Positions 32,178-41,235 of a DNA stretch of 64,000 nt are shown in pieces. The stretch comes from Halichondria panicea (taxonomy: Eukaryota > Porifera > Demospongiae > Suberitida > Halichondriidae), in assembly GCF_963675165.1 (NCBI RefSeq), contig NC_087380.1:7202517-7266516 (forward strand), given 5' to 3'. Position 1 is the stretch's first letter; each line of letters begins with the position of its first letter. The notes under the pieces were generated by a model, which worked only from the letters and a program-made list of their open reading frames with translations, was not told the DNA's origin and did no database searches. The translations under genes and the position numbers were made by a program.

Positions 32178-34268
32178 TTAAGGTAGACTTGGTTCTTCGA
32201 CTAAAAAGGGTCTTGTTAGAGCCTTGTTACCACCACCGCCGCCGATACGTCTCCCAGTGTTTGTCCTGCCCTTTGCCGCTCGTGTGGAGGGAAACTTTCT
32301 TTGTATGGGGGGAAATATTTTTGGCACAAAAAGAACCCCCAAAGTTGTCAAAGAGCCCACGCATAGTCCAATCCCAAAAATGACGTTGCTTGTAGAGAAG
32401 TCATTTGATACTTTTAACACCCCCCAAAGTGTACATGTTTGAATCACAATGTACGCTAGAGCATACATTAGGAGGCATATCTTTTTCGTATCTTTGAAAT
32501 CACGTTTAATTTTCCGTGTTTTAATAGCCACTATGATCAAGCAGGACCCAAGTACTCCACTATAGCCAAAGACCAGAGAGCTCCAAAGAATAGTGTTATT
32601 CGATTGACACTGTTCCACTAGCACTGTATTTCCATCGCTATTCGTATAGACCTCGTCTATGATAGTAGGTGTATCAAGAATAGCCCATATTGTCAGTATC
32701 AGAACTTTGATTAGAATAATCGCTCCACTAAATAACAGCATGACTTTATCAGTCCACAATTTTCCAGTTTTTCCAAAGAAGGAGAAAATCCTCCAGAGAC
32801 GTAGCGTCTTCATCAATAGAGTAGCAAGCACGATATCTATTGCCAGCGCAGTACAATAATTTGTGAAAATGCATCCAAAGTATTCACTGGCATACTTGAA
32901 AACCATTCCAGTCCCTAAGAAATGGGTGAAGCTGGCTGCCAGAACAAGATATATGCCTACAAATATGCACAAACTGATGGAGAAGCTGCTTGCCTTAATC
33001 TCTGGTTCCTTACGGTAATATATGAATAGGACCAGCACGATTGTTGTTAGCAAGATGCATAGTACCACCATTGTCAACAAGAGAGCTGTTGTATGTAGAG
33101 CGAATAAATCGTATGGGTATACAGGAGCTGGGTAGGCGGTGGGGAGTTCCCCGTTGGTCAAGTTAATTTCAAGCTCTCGTGTCTTAGCGTAGAAAGAGCC
33201 GACTTTGTTTGATATGCCTGACTGGATCTGTGTAATGCTGGTCAGTGTTTCACTCGTGTATGGGGTTACTAGGATATTATCAAAGATGTTGGTGGTTAGG
33301 TAATCTTTGATAATGGTTTCTGATGTATTGTCATCGATTGTAGATATGTTCCAAGCCAGTGCTAGCGCCCACAGAGAAGTTGATATTGTGTTGTACTCTG
33401 TTCGATTGCAGGGAATGTCTACTGTTGTCCTATTAGTTGATTCCTTGCTTAACTGGTTTATGAAAATGATGTCCTCCAAAATATCTGTTTTTGAGCCACA
33501 TAAATCAGAGAGGGTCTTGTTTTGTAGTGGATGTTCATTGAGTACCACCCACGCATAGTCAGGCCATGTCCATCCCTTTCTTTGTACAGTACTGAGAAAC
33601 TGACATAGTTGGTGTTTAGGTAACATCACAACGAATATCTTCAGTGAAGAGTCTTCTATCCATTGCTGTAGCTCGTGTGAATTGTTGTAATATTCAAATG
33701 ATTTTGTGGTGATAGGTATGTCCAAGTGATTACTCAGAGTGACAAATGTCTCTGCTGCTCTAGCATAAAACACATCACCTCCACTGTAGATTACGCCAAC
33801 ACTGGTCCAGTTTAGAGCTGGAAATAATTGAAAGGCTGTTGAAATATGAGTCTCCAGTGAGGGAAGAAGAGTGAACAGATTATGATAGTCCTTATCTCGG
33901 TCCAACATCATCCCCACTGGCTCAATGATCTGAACAATTCCTGTGTTCTGAGGCACTGGTAACAAAGAGTGAGCAAATGATTTTTTCACCTGCCCAATCA
34001 TTCCGATGACAGTGCCTCCGTTAGTCCTAGCGTCCCTCAATACCTCGGCAACCTCGACTACAGAGCTGGGGAATTGACTGGACACAGTTTTCACTTGAAG
34101 TGTGTAGCCATTGAGTAGGCTGGGGCAATTGTTGATCTTTTGAGCGGTTGTAGCAGCTGCATCTGCATAGCTGTAGTTGTTACTAGAGTCGACTAGAATC
34201 ACTTGGAGCACTTTACTATTAGCCAAGCACACTAAACTGAGGAGTACAAGTACAAGTAGCTGTTTCAT
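32178..34268 (-). CDS. Class C GPCR, GABA-B-receptor-like (copy A)
   Basis: Intronless, 696 aa from ATG 34266-34268 (signal peptide MKQLLVLVLLSLVCLANS). Residues ~20-385 form a periplasmic-binding-protein-like (ANF receptor) ligand domain with several N-glycosylation sequons. Seven hydrophobic helices follow (~392-655), with RKEPEIKASS in loop 1, LRLWRIFSF after TM3 and FVPKIFPP at the end of TM7, then a short basic tail with a GGGGG run. There is no Cys-rich domain between the two parts, which points to the GABA-B rather than the mGluR branch. Ligand unknown. It groups with F and H by WSSLVFGYSGVL in TM5. First receptor in ATG4 intron 3. Confidence 0.9.
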   Translation of the reverse strand: MKQLLVLVLLSLVCLANSKVLQVILVDSSNNYSYADAAATTAQKINNCPSLLNGYTLQVKTVSSQFPSSVVEVAEVLRDARTNGGTVIGMIGQVKKSFAHSLLPVPQNTGIVQIIEPVGMMLDRDKDYHNLFTLLPSLETHISTAFQLFPALNWTSVGVIYSGGDVFYARAAETFVTLSNHLDIPITTKSFEYYNNSHELQQWIEDSSLKIFVVMLPKHQLCQFLSTVQRKGWTWPDYAWVVLNEHPLQNKTLSDLCGSKTDILEDIIFINQLSKESTNRTTVDIPCNRTEYNTISTSLWALALAWNISTIDDNTSETIIKDYLTTNIFDNILVTPYTSETLTSITQIQSGISNKVGSFYAKTRELEINLTNGELPTAYPAPVYPYDLFALHTTALLLTMVVLCILLTTIVLVLFIYYRKEPEIKASSFSISLCIFVGIYLVLAASFTHFLGTGMVFKYASEYFGCIFTNYCTALAIDIVLATLLMKTLRLWRIFSFFGKTGKLWTDKVMLLFSGAIILIKVLILTIWAILDTPTIIDEVYTNSDGNTVLVEQCQSNNTILWSSLVFGYSGVLGSCLIIVAIKTRKIKRDFKDTKKICLLMYALAYIVIQTCTLWGVLKVSNDFSTSNVIFGIGLCVGSLTTLGVLFVPKIFPPIQRKFPSTRAAKGRTNTGRRIGGGGGNKALTRPFLVEEPSLP

Positions 34269-34645
34269 GATCAAACTCTTATATCTGAAACTGTGTTACT
34301 ATATTATGTGTTATTAGCTTAATAATCTGTGGTATGTGAACTGTATATGATATAGGCCTATAAAATTATAGGCTTGGACGTCTGTGTAGGTGTCATTCTT
34401 TGAGTAGGGGGCTCAATCTTCCAGGAATTTGCAGCTAGCAGGCTCCATGTGCTAAAAAGTTAATTACATTAGCTAGTAAGTTCCTGGAACTCTCTATCTC
34501 TCACTGAACTACACACAACTCCTGGAAATCCACTTGAACTCACCAACCTCTCACTGAAGTACTCATAACTCCTGGTCCAGGAACTTCACTTAAACTATAT
34601 GCCACTCACTGAGGTACACCTACCTTTCTCTAATAAACATTGATA

Positions 34646-35184
34646 ATGGGGAGAATGTCTATAAGCACACGATCACGGGTAATTGCTATGTGGAAAGCTG
34701 GATACGGTTTAAAGACAATGAAAGAAATGATGTTTATCGAAGGGTTTTCGGTTAGCTGCACGTCTTTATGTCTGTTAATAAAAAAATACAAACGAACGGG
34801 ATCTGTCGCTGACAACAGAACTGTTCGATCGCTCAGGAAGCTCACCCCCATACACTATAAGTTCTGGATGACTGTATGACTGTTAACAATGAGCTGAGTA
34901 TAACTAAACTGTACGTTCTATTTCAAGATCGATTTCCGGCCGTTAAAGTTAGCCACAGCACTGTCAAGAGAGCCAGGAGGGAGCTGGGCTGGGTCTGCAA
35001 AAAAACCCGATATTGTGCATTGATTTCAGACAAAAATCAGGAGGCGAGGCAAGTTGAAGACGAAGATCTGGAGTTTAAGGATGTGCTATTCACTGACGAG
35101 TGCTCGATTCAACTGGATTCGAATAGGCTAGTAACGTTTCGAAAGTTAGGACAGCCAGTTGTATATAGAATGAGACGCGCATGA
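34646..35184 (+). pseudogene. Tc1/mariner-type transposase fragment
   Basis: Two ORFs meet at about 34876. The first (34646-34879) has a helix-turn-helix region (STRSRVIAMWKAGYGLKTM). The second (34876-35184) has KVSHSTVKRARRELGW and then VLFTDECSIQLDSNR, the region of a catalytic Asp in Tc1-type DDE enzymes. The downstream catalytic part is missing and the frames are not joined, so the copy is dead. The N-terminal start lies inside the 260-bp direct repeat. Confidence 0.75.
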
Positions 35185-35385
35185 TACTGTTATAGTACTC
35201 TGAAACTGAATGGCTGTGTTACATTTAGCTGATCTATGGTATCGGAAGTGTATGATTACACTCCTGATGGTACAGTACAGGTCAGCTGAAAGTTAAACGT
35301 TATAACGAAGCCTTACCCACGGGCATAACAGCGGTTTCTTAGTAACTTTGAGTAGGGGGCTCAATCTTCCAGGAATTTGCAGCTA

Positions 35386-36068
35386 TAGTGCAATTCAGCA
35401 TAAACTTCCAAAATTGTATTTGCACTCCAAAATTGAGTATTCTACAACAGCTTCATTGAAGGCTCACTAGTGATTACTTACATTATTAGGAGTGTAGGAA
35501 CTTATTTCTGAAAAAATAACTTACAGAAGGCGTTAAAAATGGCACAAAAGGTTGGTCCAAACGAATGTTAGGCCACGCCCACTCCTAAACTATGTCAGAA
35601 CTCGTTCTCTGTATCATCTGCGCAAAATTTGTGAGCGTAACTTTGTTCTTCATCCATTTATAATGCTACATATGAAGTTTTGATGTCTGTATGTGTACAG
35701 TGATTAACTAGAATCCATTTATAGGAAAAACCCCTAAAAGTGACTTGTGGTTTACTGCATTGACATTTTCAAAATTCCTGAGCGTAGAATGGTTTGCAAT
35801 GGAATGTAAGGCATGCATAACAAATTTGGTGTTGTAAAATTGAGCAGGGGAGGAGTTGAATCCTTTTGAAGCACAACCATTGTTCAACCCAAATCAAATC
35901 AATTAGTGAAGCGTTAAGTGTATTCATGAAAATTAAACCCATACAAAATGTAGGCCCACCACCTCTTAGTTGACCTGCATAGTTGAATAGTGGCCTTAGT
36001 GATTCATTACTGAGTTATTATGTCTAATTGTAAAACAACATTTTGGAAGTTTATGCTGAATCGCACTA
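35386..36068. mobile_element. 683-bp MITE with paired empty site
   Basis: About 29-bp terminal inverted repeats beginning TAGTGCAATTCAGCATAAAC (left) and TAGTGCGATTCAGCATAAAC (right, complement). TA precedes the left end and follows the right end. The uninterrupted target, gcagcTAgcagg, is preserved at about 34428-34440 in the other copy of the direct repeat. No ORF of note. Typical of a Tc1/mariner-class non-autonomous element. Confidence 0.9.
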
Positions 36069-36324
36069 TAGCAGGCTCCATGTGCTAAAAAGTTAATTAC
36101 ATTAGCTAGTAAGTTCCTGGAACTCTCTATCTCTCACTGAACTACACACAACTCCTGGAAATCCACTTGAACTCACCAACCTCTCACTGAAGTACTCATA
36201 ACTCCTGGTCCAGGAACTTCACTTAAACTATATGCCACTCACTGAGGTACACCTACCTTTCTCTAATAAACATTGATAATGGGGAGAATGTCTATAAGCA
36301 TAATATAATATATACACGTAAAAA

Positions 36325-36385
36325 ATGAATTGTGCTGAGCACACAAAAATGTCGCGTATAGCACACTTTTTTGGTATAGGCTTAG
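36325..36385 (-). promoter_or_regulatory. Conserved receptor-upstream element
   Basis: Block with tgtgctgagcacacaaaaat, then a cgcgtatagcaca core and a T-run. It recurs upstream of receptors B (39283-39320), D (43434-43485) and H (63714-63765). It may be regulatory, or one end of an old MITE whose other arm is the acaaaaatgtgcgggtg-like block seen near 43800. Unproven. Confidence 0.45.
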
Positions 36386-37097
36386 TTTTCTGTGTGTCTT
36401 TGAAGTATACAACACTCTGCCGCATCCATGCACTGTGTCACTGTGTAGGTGTGCTTGCACTTGACAAATCACATTTACAACTTCAACACCCGCACATTTT
36501 TGTGCTTTCCACAATTTTTTTTACGGTATAGTTTTCTTTAAAAGAGATGGTCCTTAAAGGGTGGAGGACAGCCATGTACGGGTATATGAATGTACACACC
36601 TGGACCACAGCCATGTATGGGTATATGAATGTACACACCTGGACCACAGCCATGTACCATAAGCATCAATTGTAAAGCTGAGGAAATCTTGAAAAGATCA
36701 AAAGGTACCATATTTGTACCATGATGTGCTCTGACACTAAGGAATATCCATTGAAACTCTCGGGATACTCTAGGGTACAAATACCATGTACCCTTCCAGG
36801 TGTGTACATGATAGAAGATTTCCTCAGCTTTACAATTGAACTATTATACTTACTTTTGAAGACCCTCTAGGCTACTGCTATAGTAACCTTGACGATTGTA
36901 TGCATGGTTATAGATTAATTATTGACTTTCAATGGTACGTCAACATAATTATACGACATACATGTACATTCTACAAGTGTGTAACTAATGAGCACAATAA
37001 TTATATGTGTACTGATCTAAGACACGCAGTTAGTTTAGAGCAACTGTACAGCTAGCTATGTTAGGGAAGTTCTAAGTATGATGTCTGTCTGTTTATA
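36386..37097. other. Receptor intergenic spacer
   Basis: No gene. Includes a tandem ~39-bp repeat at 36570-36655 (gggtatatgaatgtacacac core). The spacer sequence recurs, with indels, between C and D and between D and E. Confidence 0.6.
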
Positions 37098-39185
37098 TCA
37101 GGCTAGTCTTGGTTCTTCGACTAACAAGGGTCTTGTTAGAGCCTTGTTAAAACCACCACCACCGCCGATACGTCTCCCAGTGCTTGTCCTGTCCTTTGCC
37201 GATCGTGTGAGGCGAAACTTTCTTCGTATGGGGGGAAAGATTTTCGGCCCAAAAAGAACCCCCAGAACTGTCATAGAAGCCACACACATTCCAATCCCCA
37301 AAATAACGTTGCTTGTAGAGAAGTCATGTGATAATCTTAGCACCCACCAAAGTGTAATTGTTTGGATCACAATGTACGCTAGAGCGCATATTAGGAGGCA
37401 TATCTTTTTTGTATCTTTGAAATCGTTTCGTTTAATTTTCCGTGTTTTAATAGCCACTATGATCAAGCAGGTCCCAAGTACTCCACTATAGCCATAAGCT
37501 AGAAAGGCCCAAAGAATGGTGTTATTTGATTGACACTGCCTCACTAGCACTGTATTTCCATCGCTATTCATAAAGAACTTGTCTACGGCACTAAACGTAT
37601 CAAGTATAGCCCATATTGTCAGTATCAGAACTTTGATTAGAAGAATCGCTCCACTAAATAACAGCATGACTTTATCAGTCCACAATTTCCCAGTTTTTCC
37701 ATAGAAAGTGAAAATCCTCCAGAGACGTAGCATCTTCATCAATAGAGTAGCAAGCACGATATCTATTGCCAGCGCAGTACAATAAGCTGTGAAATTGCAT
37801 CCACTGGTAGACTTGAAAATTATTCCACTCTCTATAAAATGGCTGAAGCTGGCTGCCAGAACAAGGTATATGGCTACAAACATGCACAAACTGATAGAGA
37901 AGCTGCTTGCCTTAATCTCTGGTTCCTTACGGTAATATACGAATAAGACCAGCACGATTGTTGTTAGCAAGACGCATAGCACCACCATTGTTAACGTGAG
38001 AGCTGTTGTATGTTGAGTGAATAAATCGTATGGGTATACAGGAGCTGGGTAGGCGGTGGGGAGTTCCCCATTGGTCAAGTTAATTTCAAGCTCTCGTGTC
38101 TTAGCGTAGAAAGAACCGACTTTGTTTGATACGCCTGACTGGATCTGTGCAATGCTAGTCTGTGTTTCACTCGTGTATGGGGTTACTAGGATATTATCAA
38201 AGATGTTGGTGGTTAGGTAGTCTTTAATAATGGTGTGTGATGTATTGCCATTGATTGTAGATGTTTTCCAAGCCAGTGCTAGTGCCCACAGAGAAGTTGA
38301 TATTGTGTTGTACTGTGTTTGATTGCATGGAATGTCTACTGTTGTCCTGTTAGTTGATTCCTTGTTTAACTGTCTTATGAAAACAATGTCCTCCAAACTA
38401 TCTGTTTTTGAGCCACATAAATCAGAATAGGTGGTGTTTTGTAGTGGATTTTTGTTGAATACCACCCACGCATAGTTAGGCCATGTCCATCCCTTTCTTT
38501 GTACAGTACTGAGAAGCTGACATAGTTGGTGTTTAGGTAGCATCACAACGAATATCTTCAGTGAAGACTCTTCTATCCATTGCTGTAGCTCGTGTGAATG
38601 TTTGTAATATTGAAATGATTTTGTGGTGATAGGTATGTCCGAGTGATTACTCAGAGTGACAAATGTCTCTGCTGCTCTAGCATAAAACACATCACCTCCA
38701 CTATAGATGACGCCAACACTGGTCCAGTTTAGAGCTGGTAATAATTGAAGGGCTGTTGAAATATGAGCCTCCAGTGAGGGAAGAAGAGTGAACAGATTAG
38801 GGTAGTCCTTATCTCGGTCCAACATCATCCCTGCTGGCTCAATGATCTGAATAATGTCCGTGTTCTGAGGCACAGGTAACAAGGAACGAGCAAATGATTT
38901 GTCCACCTGCCCAATCATTCCGATGACAATGCCTCCGTTAACCCTAGCGTCCCTCAATACCTCAGCAACCTCGACTACAGAGCTGAGGAATTGACTGGAC
39001 ACAGTCTTCACTTGAAGTGTGTAGCCATTGAGTAGGCTGGGGCAATTGTTGATCTCTTGAGCGGTTGTAGCAGCTGTAACTGCATAGCTGTAGTTGCTAC
39101 TAGAGTCGACTAGAATCACTTGGAGCACTTTACTATTAGCCAAGCACACTAAACTGAGGAGTACAAGTACAAGTAGCTGTTTCAT
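37098..39185 (-). CDS. Class C GPCR, GABA-B-receptor-like (copy B)
   Basis: Intronless, 695 aa, intact from signal peptide to tail. Architecture as in copy A. Loop 2 between TM2 and TM3 is shorter by three residues and reads IIFKSTSGCNFTAYC, so the KYFG stretch present in D and E is missing. TM5 is of the WAFLAYGYSGVL type shared with C, D, E and G. The extracellular loop before TM5 has DKFFMNSDG, the same as in C. TM7 ends LFGPKIFPP, with Gly in place of the Val of A and H, as also in D and E. Confidence 0.9.
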   Translation of the reverse strand: MKQLLVLVLLSLVCLANSKVLQVILVDSSSNYSYAVTAATTAQEINNCPSLLNGYTLQVKTVSSQFLSSVVEVAEVLRDARVNGGIVIGMIGQVDKSFARSLLPVPQNTDIIQIIEPAGMMLDRDKDYPNLFTLLPSLEAHISTALQLLPALNWTSVGVIYSGGDVFYARAAETFVTLSNHSDIPITTKSFQYYKHSHELQQWIEESSLKIFVVMLPKHQLCQLLSTVQRKGWTWPNYAWVVFNKNPLQNTTYSDLCGSKTDSLEDIVFIRQLNKESTNRTTVDIPCNQTQYNTISTSLWALALAWKTSTINGNTSHTIIKDYLTTNIFDNILVTPYTSETQTSIAQIQSGVSNKVGSFYAKTRELEINLTNGELPTAYPAPVYPYDLFTQHTTALTLTMVVLCVLLTTIVLVLFVYYRKEPEIKASSFSISLCMFVAIYLVLAASFSHFIESGIIFKSTSGCNFTAYCTALAIDIVLATLLMKMLRLWRIFTFYGKTGKLWTDKVMLLFSGAILLIKVLILTIWAILDTFSAVDKFFMNSDGNTVLVRQCQSNNTILWAFLAYGYSGVLGTCLIIVAIKTRKIKRNDFKDTKKICLLICALAYIVIQTITLWWVLRLSHDFSTSNVILGIGMCVASMTVLGVLFGPKIFPPIRRKFRLTRSAKDRTSTGRRIGGGGGFNKALTRPLLVEEPRLA

Positions 39186-39803
39186 GATCGAACTCTTGTA
39201 ATTAAGATATATCTAAAACTGTGATACTATGATATAGGCTTACATTATAATTATGGTATACATATAATATACATGATAAATGTGCACACAAAAATGTCGC
39301 ATATAGCACACTTTTTTAGTACTTTGTGGTATGTTAACTGTATGATATATATAGACTTAGTTTTCTGTATGTCTTTGAAATGTTGATGCTGTTTTGTTTG
39401 TGTCTGTGGTAACAAAAATAAATTGAAAGTTTGTATACAACCCTCTGTATAAACAAACACGTACCCTTTGATCTTATAACCATGCACTTTTCCTCGGCTT
39501 TACAATTGAACTATTAATTTTATGCTTATACTATAGGACCTTACTTTTGAAGACCCTCTAGGCTACTGCTAGTAACCTTGACGATTGTATGCATGGTTAT
39601 ATAGATTAATTATTGACTTTCAATAGTACGTCAACATGATTATACGACATACATTATACAAGTCTGTAAAACTAATGAGCACAATAATACTAAAAATTAT
39701 ATGCATACTGATCTAAGACATGCAGTTAGTTTAGATCAACTGTGTACAGCAGATAGCTGAGTTCTAAGTAGTGTCTGTGTATATCAGGCTGTTGGTTGTT
39801 TGA
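39186..39803. other. Receptor intergenic spacer with upstream element
   Basis: No gene. Carries the gtgcacacaaaaatgtcgc upstream block at 39283-39320 and the tgaagaccctctaggctact block common to all spacers. Confidence 0.6.
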
Positions 39804-40494
39804 CTAACAAGGGTCTTGTTAGGGCCTTGTTAAAACTACCACTGCCGATTCCTCTCCTTGTGTTTGTCCTGCCCTTTGCCGCTCGTGTGGGGCGAAACTT
39901 TCTTCGTATGGGGGGAAATATTTTCGGCCCAAAAAAAACCCCAGAATTATCAAAGAGCACATGCGTACTCCAATCCCGAGAATGATGTTGCTTGAAGAGA
40001 AGTCACGTGATACTCTTAGCACCCCCCAAACTTGTACCTGTTTGGATCACAATGTACGCTAGAGCGCACATTAGGAGGCATATCTTTTTTGTATCTTTGA
40101 AATCACATTTAATTTTTCGTGTTTTAATAGCCACTATGATCAAGCAGGTCCCCAGTACTCCACTATAGCCATAGGCTAGAAAGGCCCAAAGAATGGTGTT
40201 ATTCGATTGACACTGCCTCACTAGCACTGTATTTCCATCGCTATTCATAAAGAACTTGTCTACGGCACTAAACATATCAAGTATAGCCCATATTGTCAGT
40301 ATCAGAACTTTAATTAGAAGAATCGCTCCACTAAATAACAGCATGACTTTATCAGTCCACACTTTCCCAGTGTTTCCATAGAAAGTGAAAACCCTCCAGA
40401 GACGTAGCATCTTCATCAATAGAGTAGCAAGCACGATATCTATTCCCAGCGTAATACAATAACCTGTGAAAGTACATCCAAAGTATTTACTGGC
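39804..40494 (-). pseudogene. Class C GPCR fragment (copy C)
   Basis: Only TM3 to the C-terminal tail is present. The upstream edge at about 40494 switches abruptly to spacer sequence (tgtatgtaatagttgaacca, also found at 63918). Frame is lost near 40010-40020 and again in the tail, where the usual basic sequence is out of frame. TM3 has ITLGIDIVLATLL as in copy E, while the TM4-TM5 loop matches copy B, so it is mosaic. Confidence 0.88.
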
Positions 40495-41235
40495 ATGTAT
40501 GTAATAGTTGAACCATGGTACAGGCTTGTACTGTGAAACACCTATTGCAATTAGAAGCAATTAGAAGCCGTTACTCCAACCCGTTTACAACTGAGTAGTA
40601 GTCAACATTCTGCCGCATGCATGCACTGTGTCACTGTGTAGGTATGCTTGCACTTGACAAATCACATTTATGCAACTTCAACACCCGCACATTTTTGTAC
40701 TTCCACAATTTTTGATACGGTAGAAGAGATGGTCCTTACAGGGTGGAGGAGGGCTTCAGGTTGACGACAGCCATGTATGGATCTATGAATGTACACGCCT
40801 GGTCCACAGCCATGTACCATAAGCATCAATTGTAAAGCTAAGGAAATCTTGAAAAGATCAAAGGGTACTGTACATGTACATGATGTGCTCTGACACTAAG
40901 GAATACTCTAGGGTACAAATACCATGTACCCTTCCAGGGGTGTACATGATAAAAGCTTTCCTCAGCTTTACAATTAAACTATTAATTTTATGCTTATACT
41001 ATAGGACCTTACGTTTGAAGACTCTCTAGGCTACTGCTAGTAACCTTGACGATTATATGCATGGTTATATAGATTAATTATTGACTTTCAATGGTACGTC
41101 AACATTCTACAAGTGTGTGACTAATGAGCTAATGCTAATAATTATATGCGTACTTATCTAAGACACGCAGTTAGTTTAGAGCAACTGTACAGCTAGCTAT
41201 GTTAGGGAAGTTCTAAGTATTAGTGTCTGTGTATC
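40495..41235. other. Receptor intergenic spacer
   Basis: No gene. Repeats the spacer seen at 43630-44352 and 36420-37097, including ccatgtaccataagcatcaa and the tgaagactctctaggctact block. Confidence 0.6.

Larger units (their letters stand above)
34400..36300. repeat. Direct repeat pair around a transposase fragment
   Basis: A ~260-bp block starting gagtagggggctcaatcttc occurs at 34401-34667 and again at 35351-35385 plus 36071-36299; the second copy is split by a MITE. Between the copies lie a Tc1-like fragment and, near 35190-35265, a stretch matching receptor upstream DNA (compare 43335-43400). Confidence 0.8.

Noticed and set aside
34268-34274. TTG starts giving MIMKQ at receptors A, D, E and H
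   Set aside because: TTG is not a likely nuclear start in an animal. The ATG of MKQLL is shared by all copies and opens a normal signal peptide.
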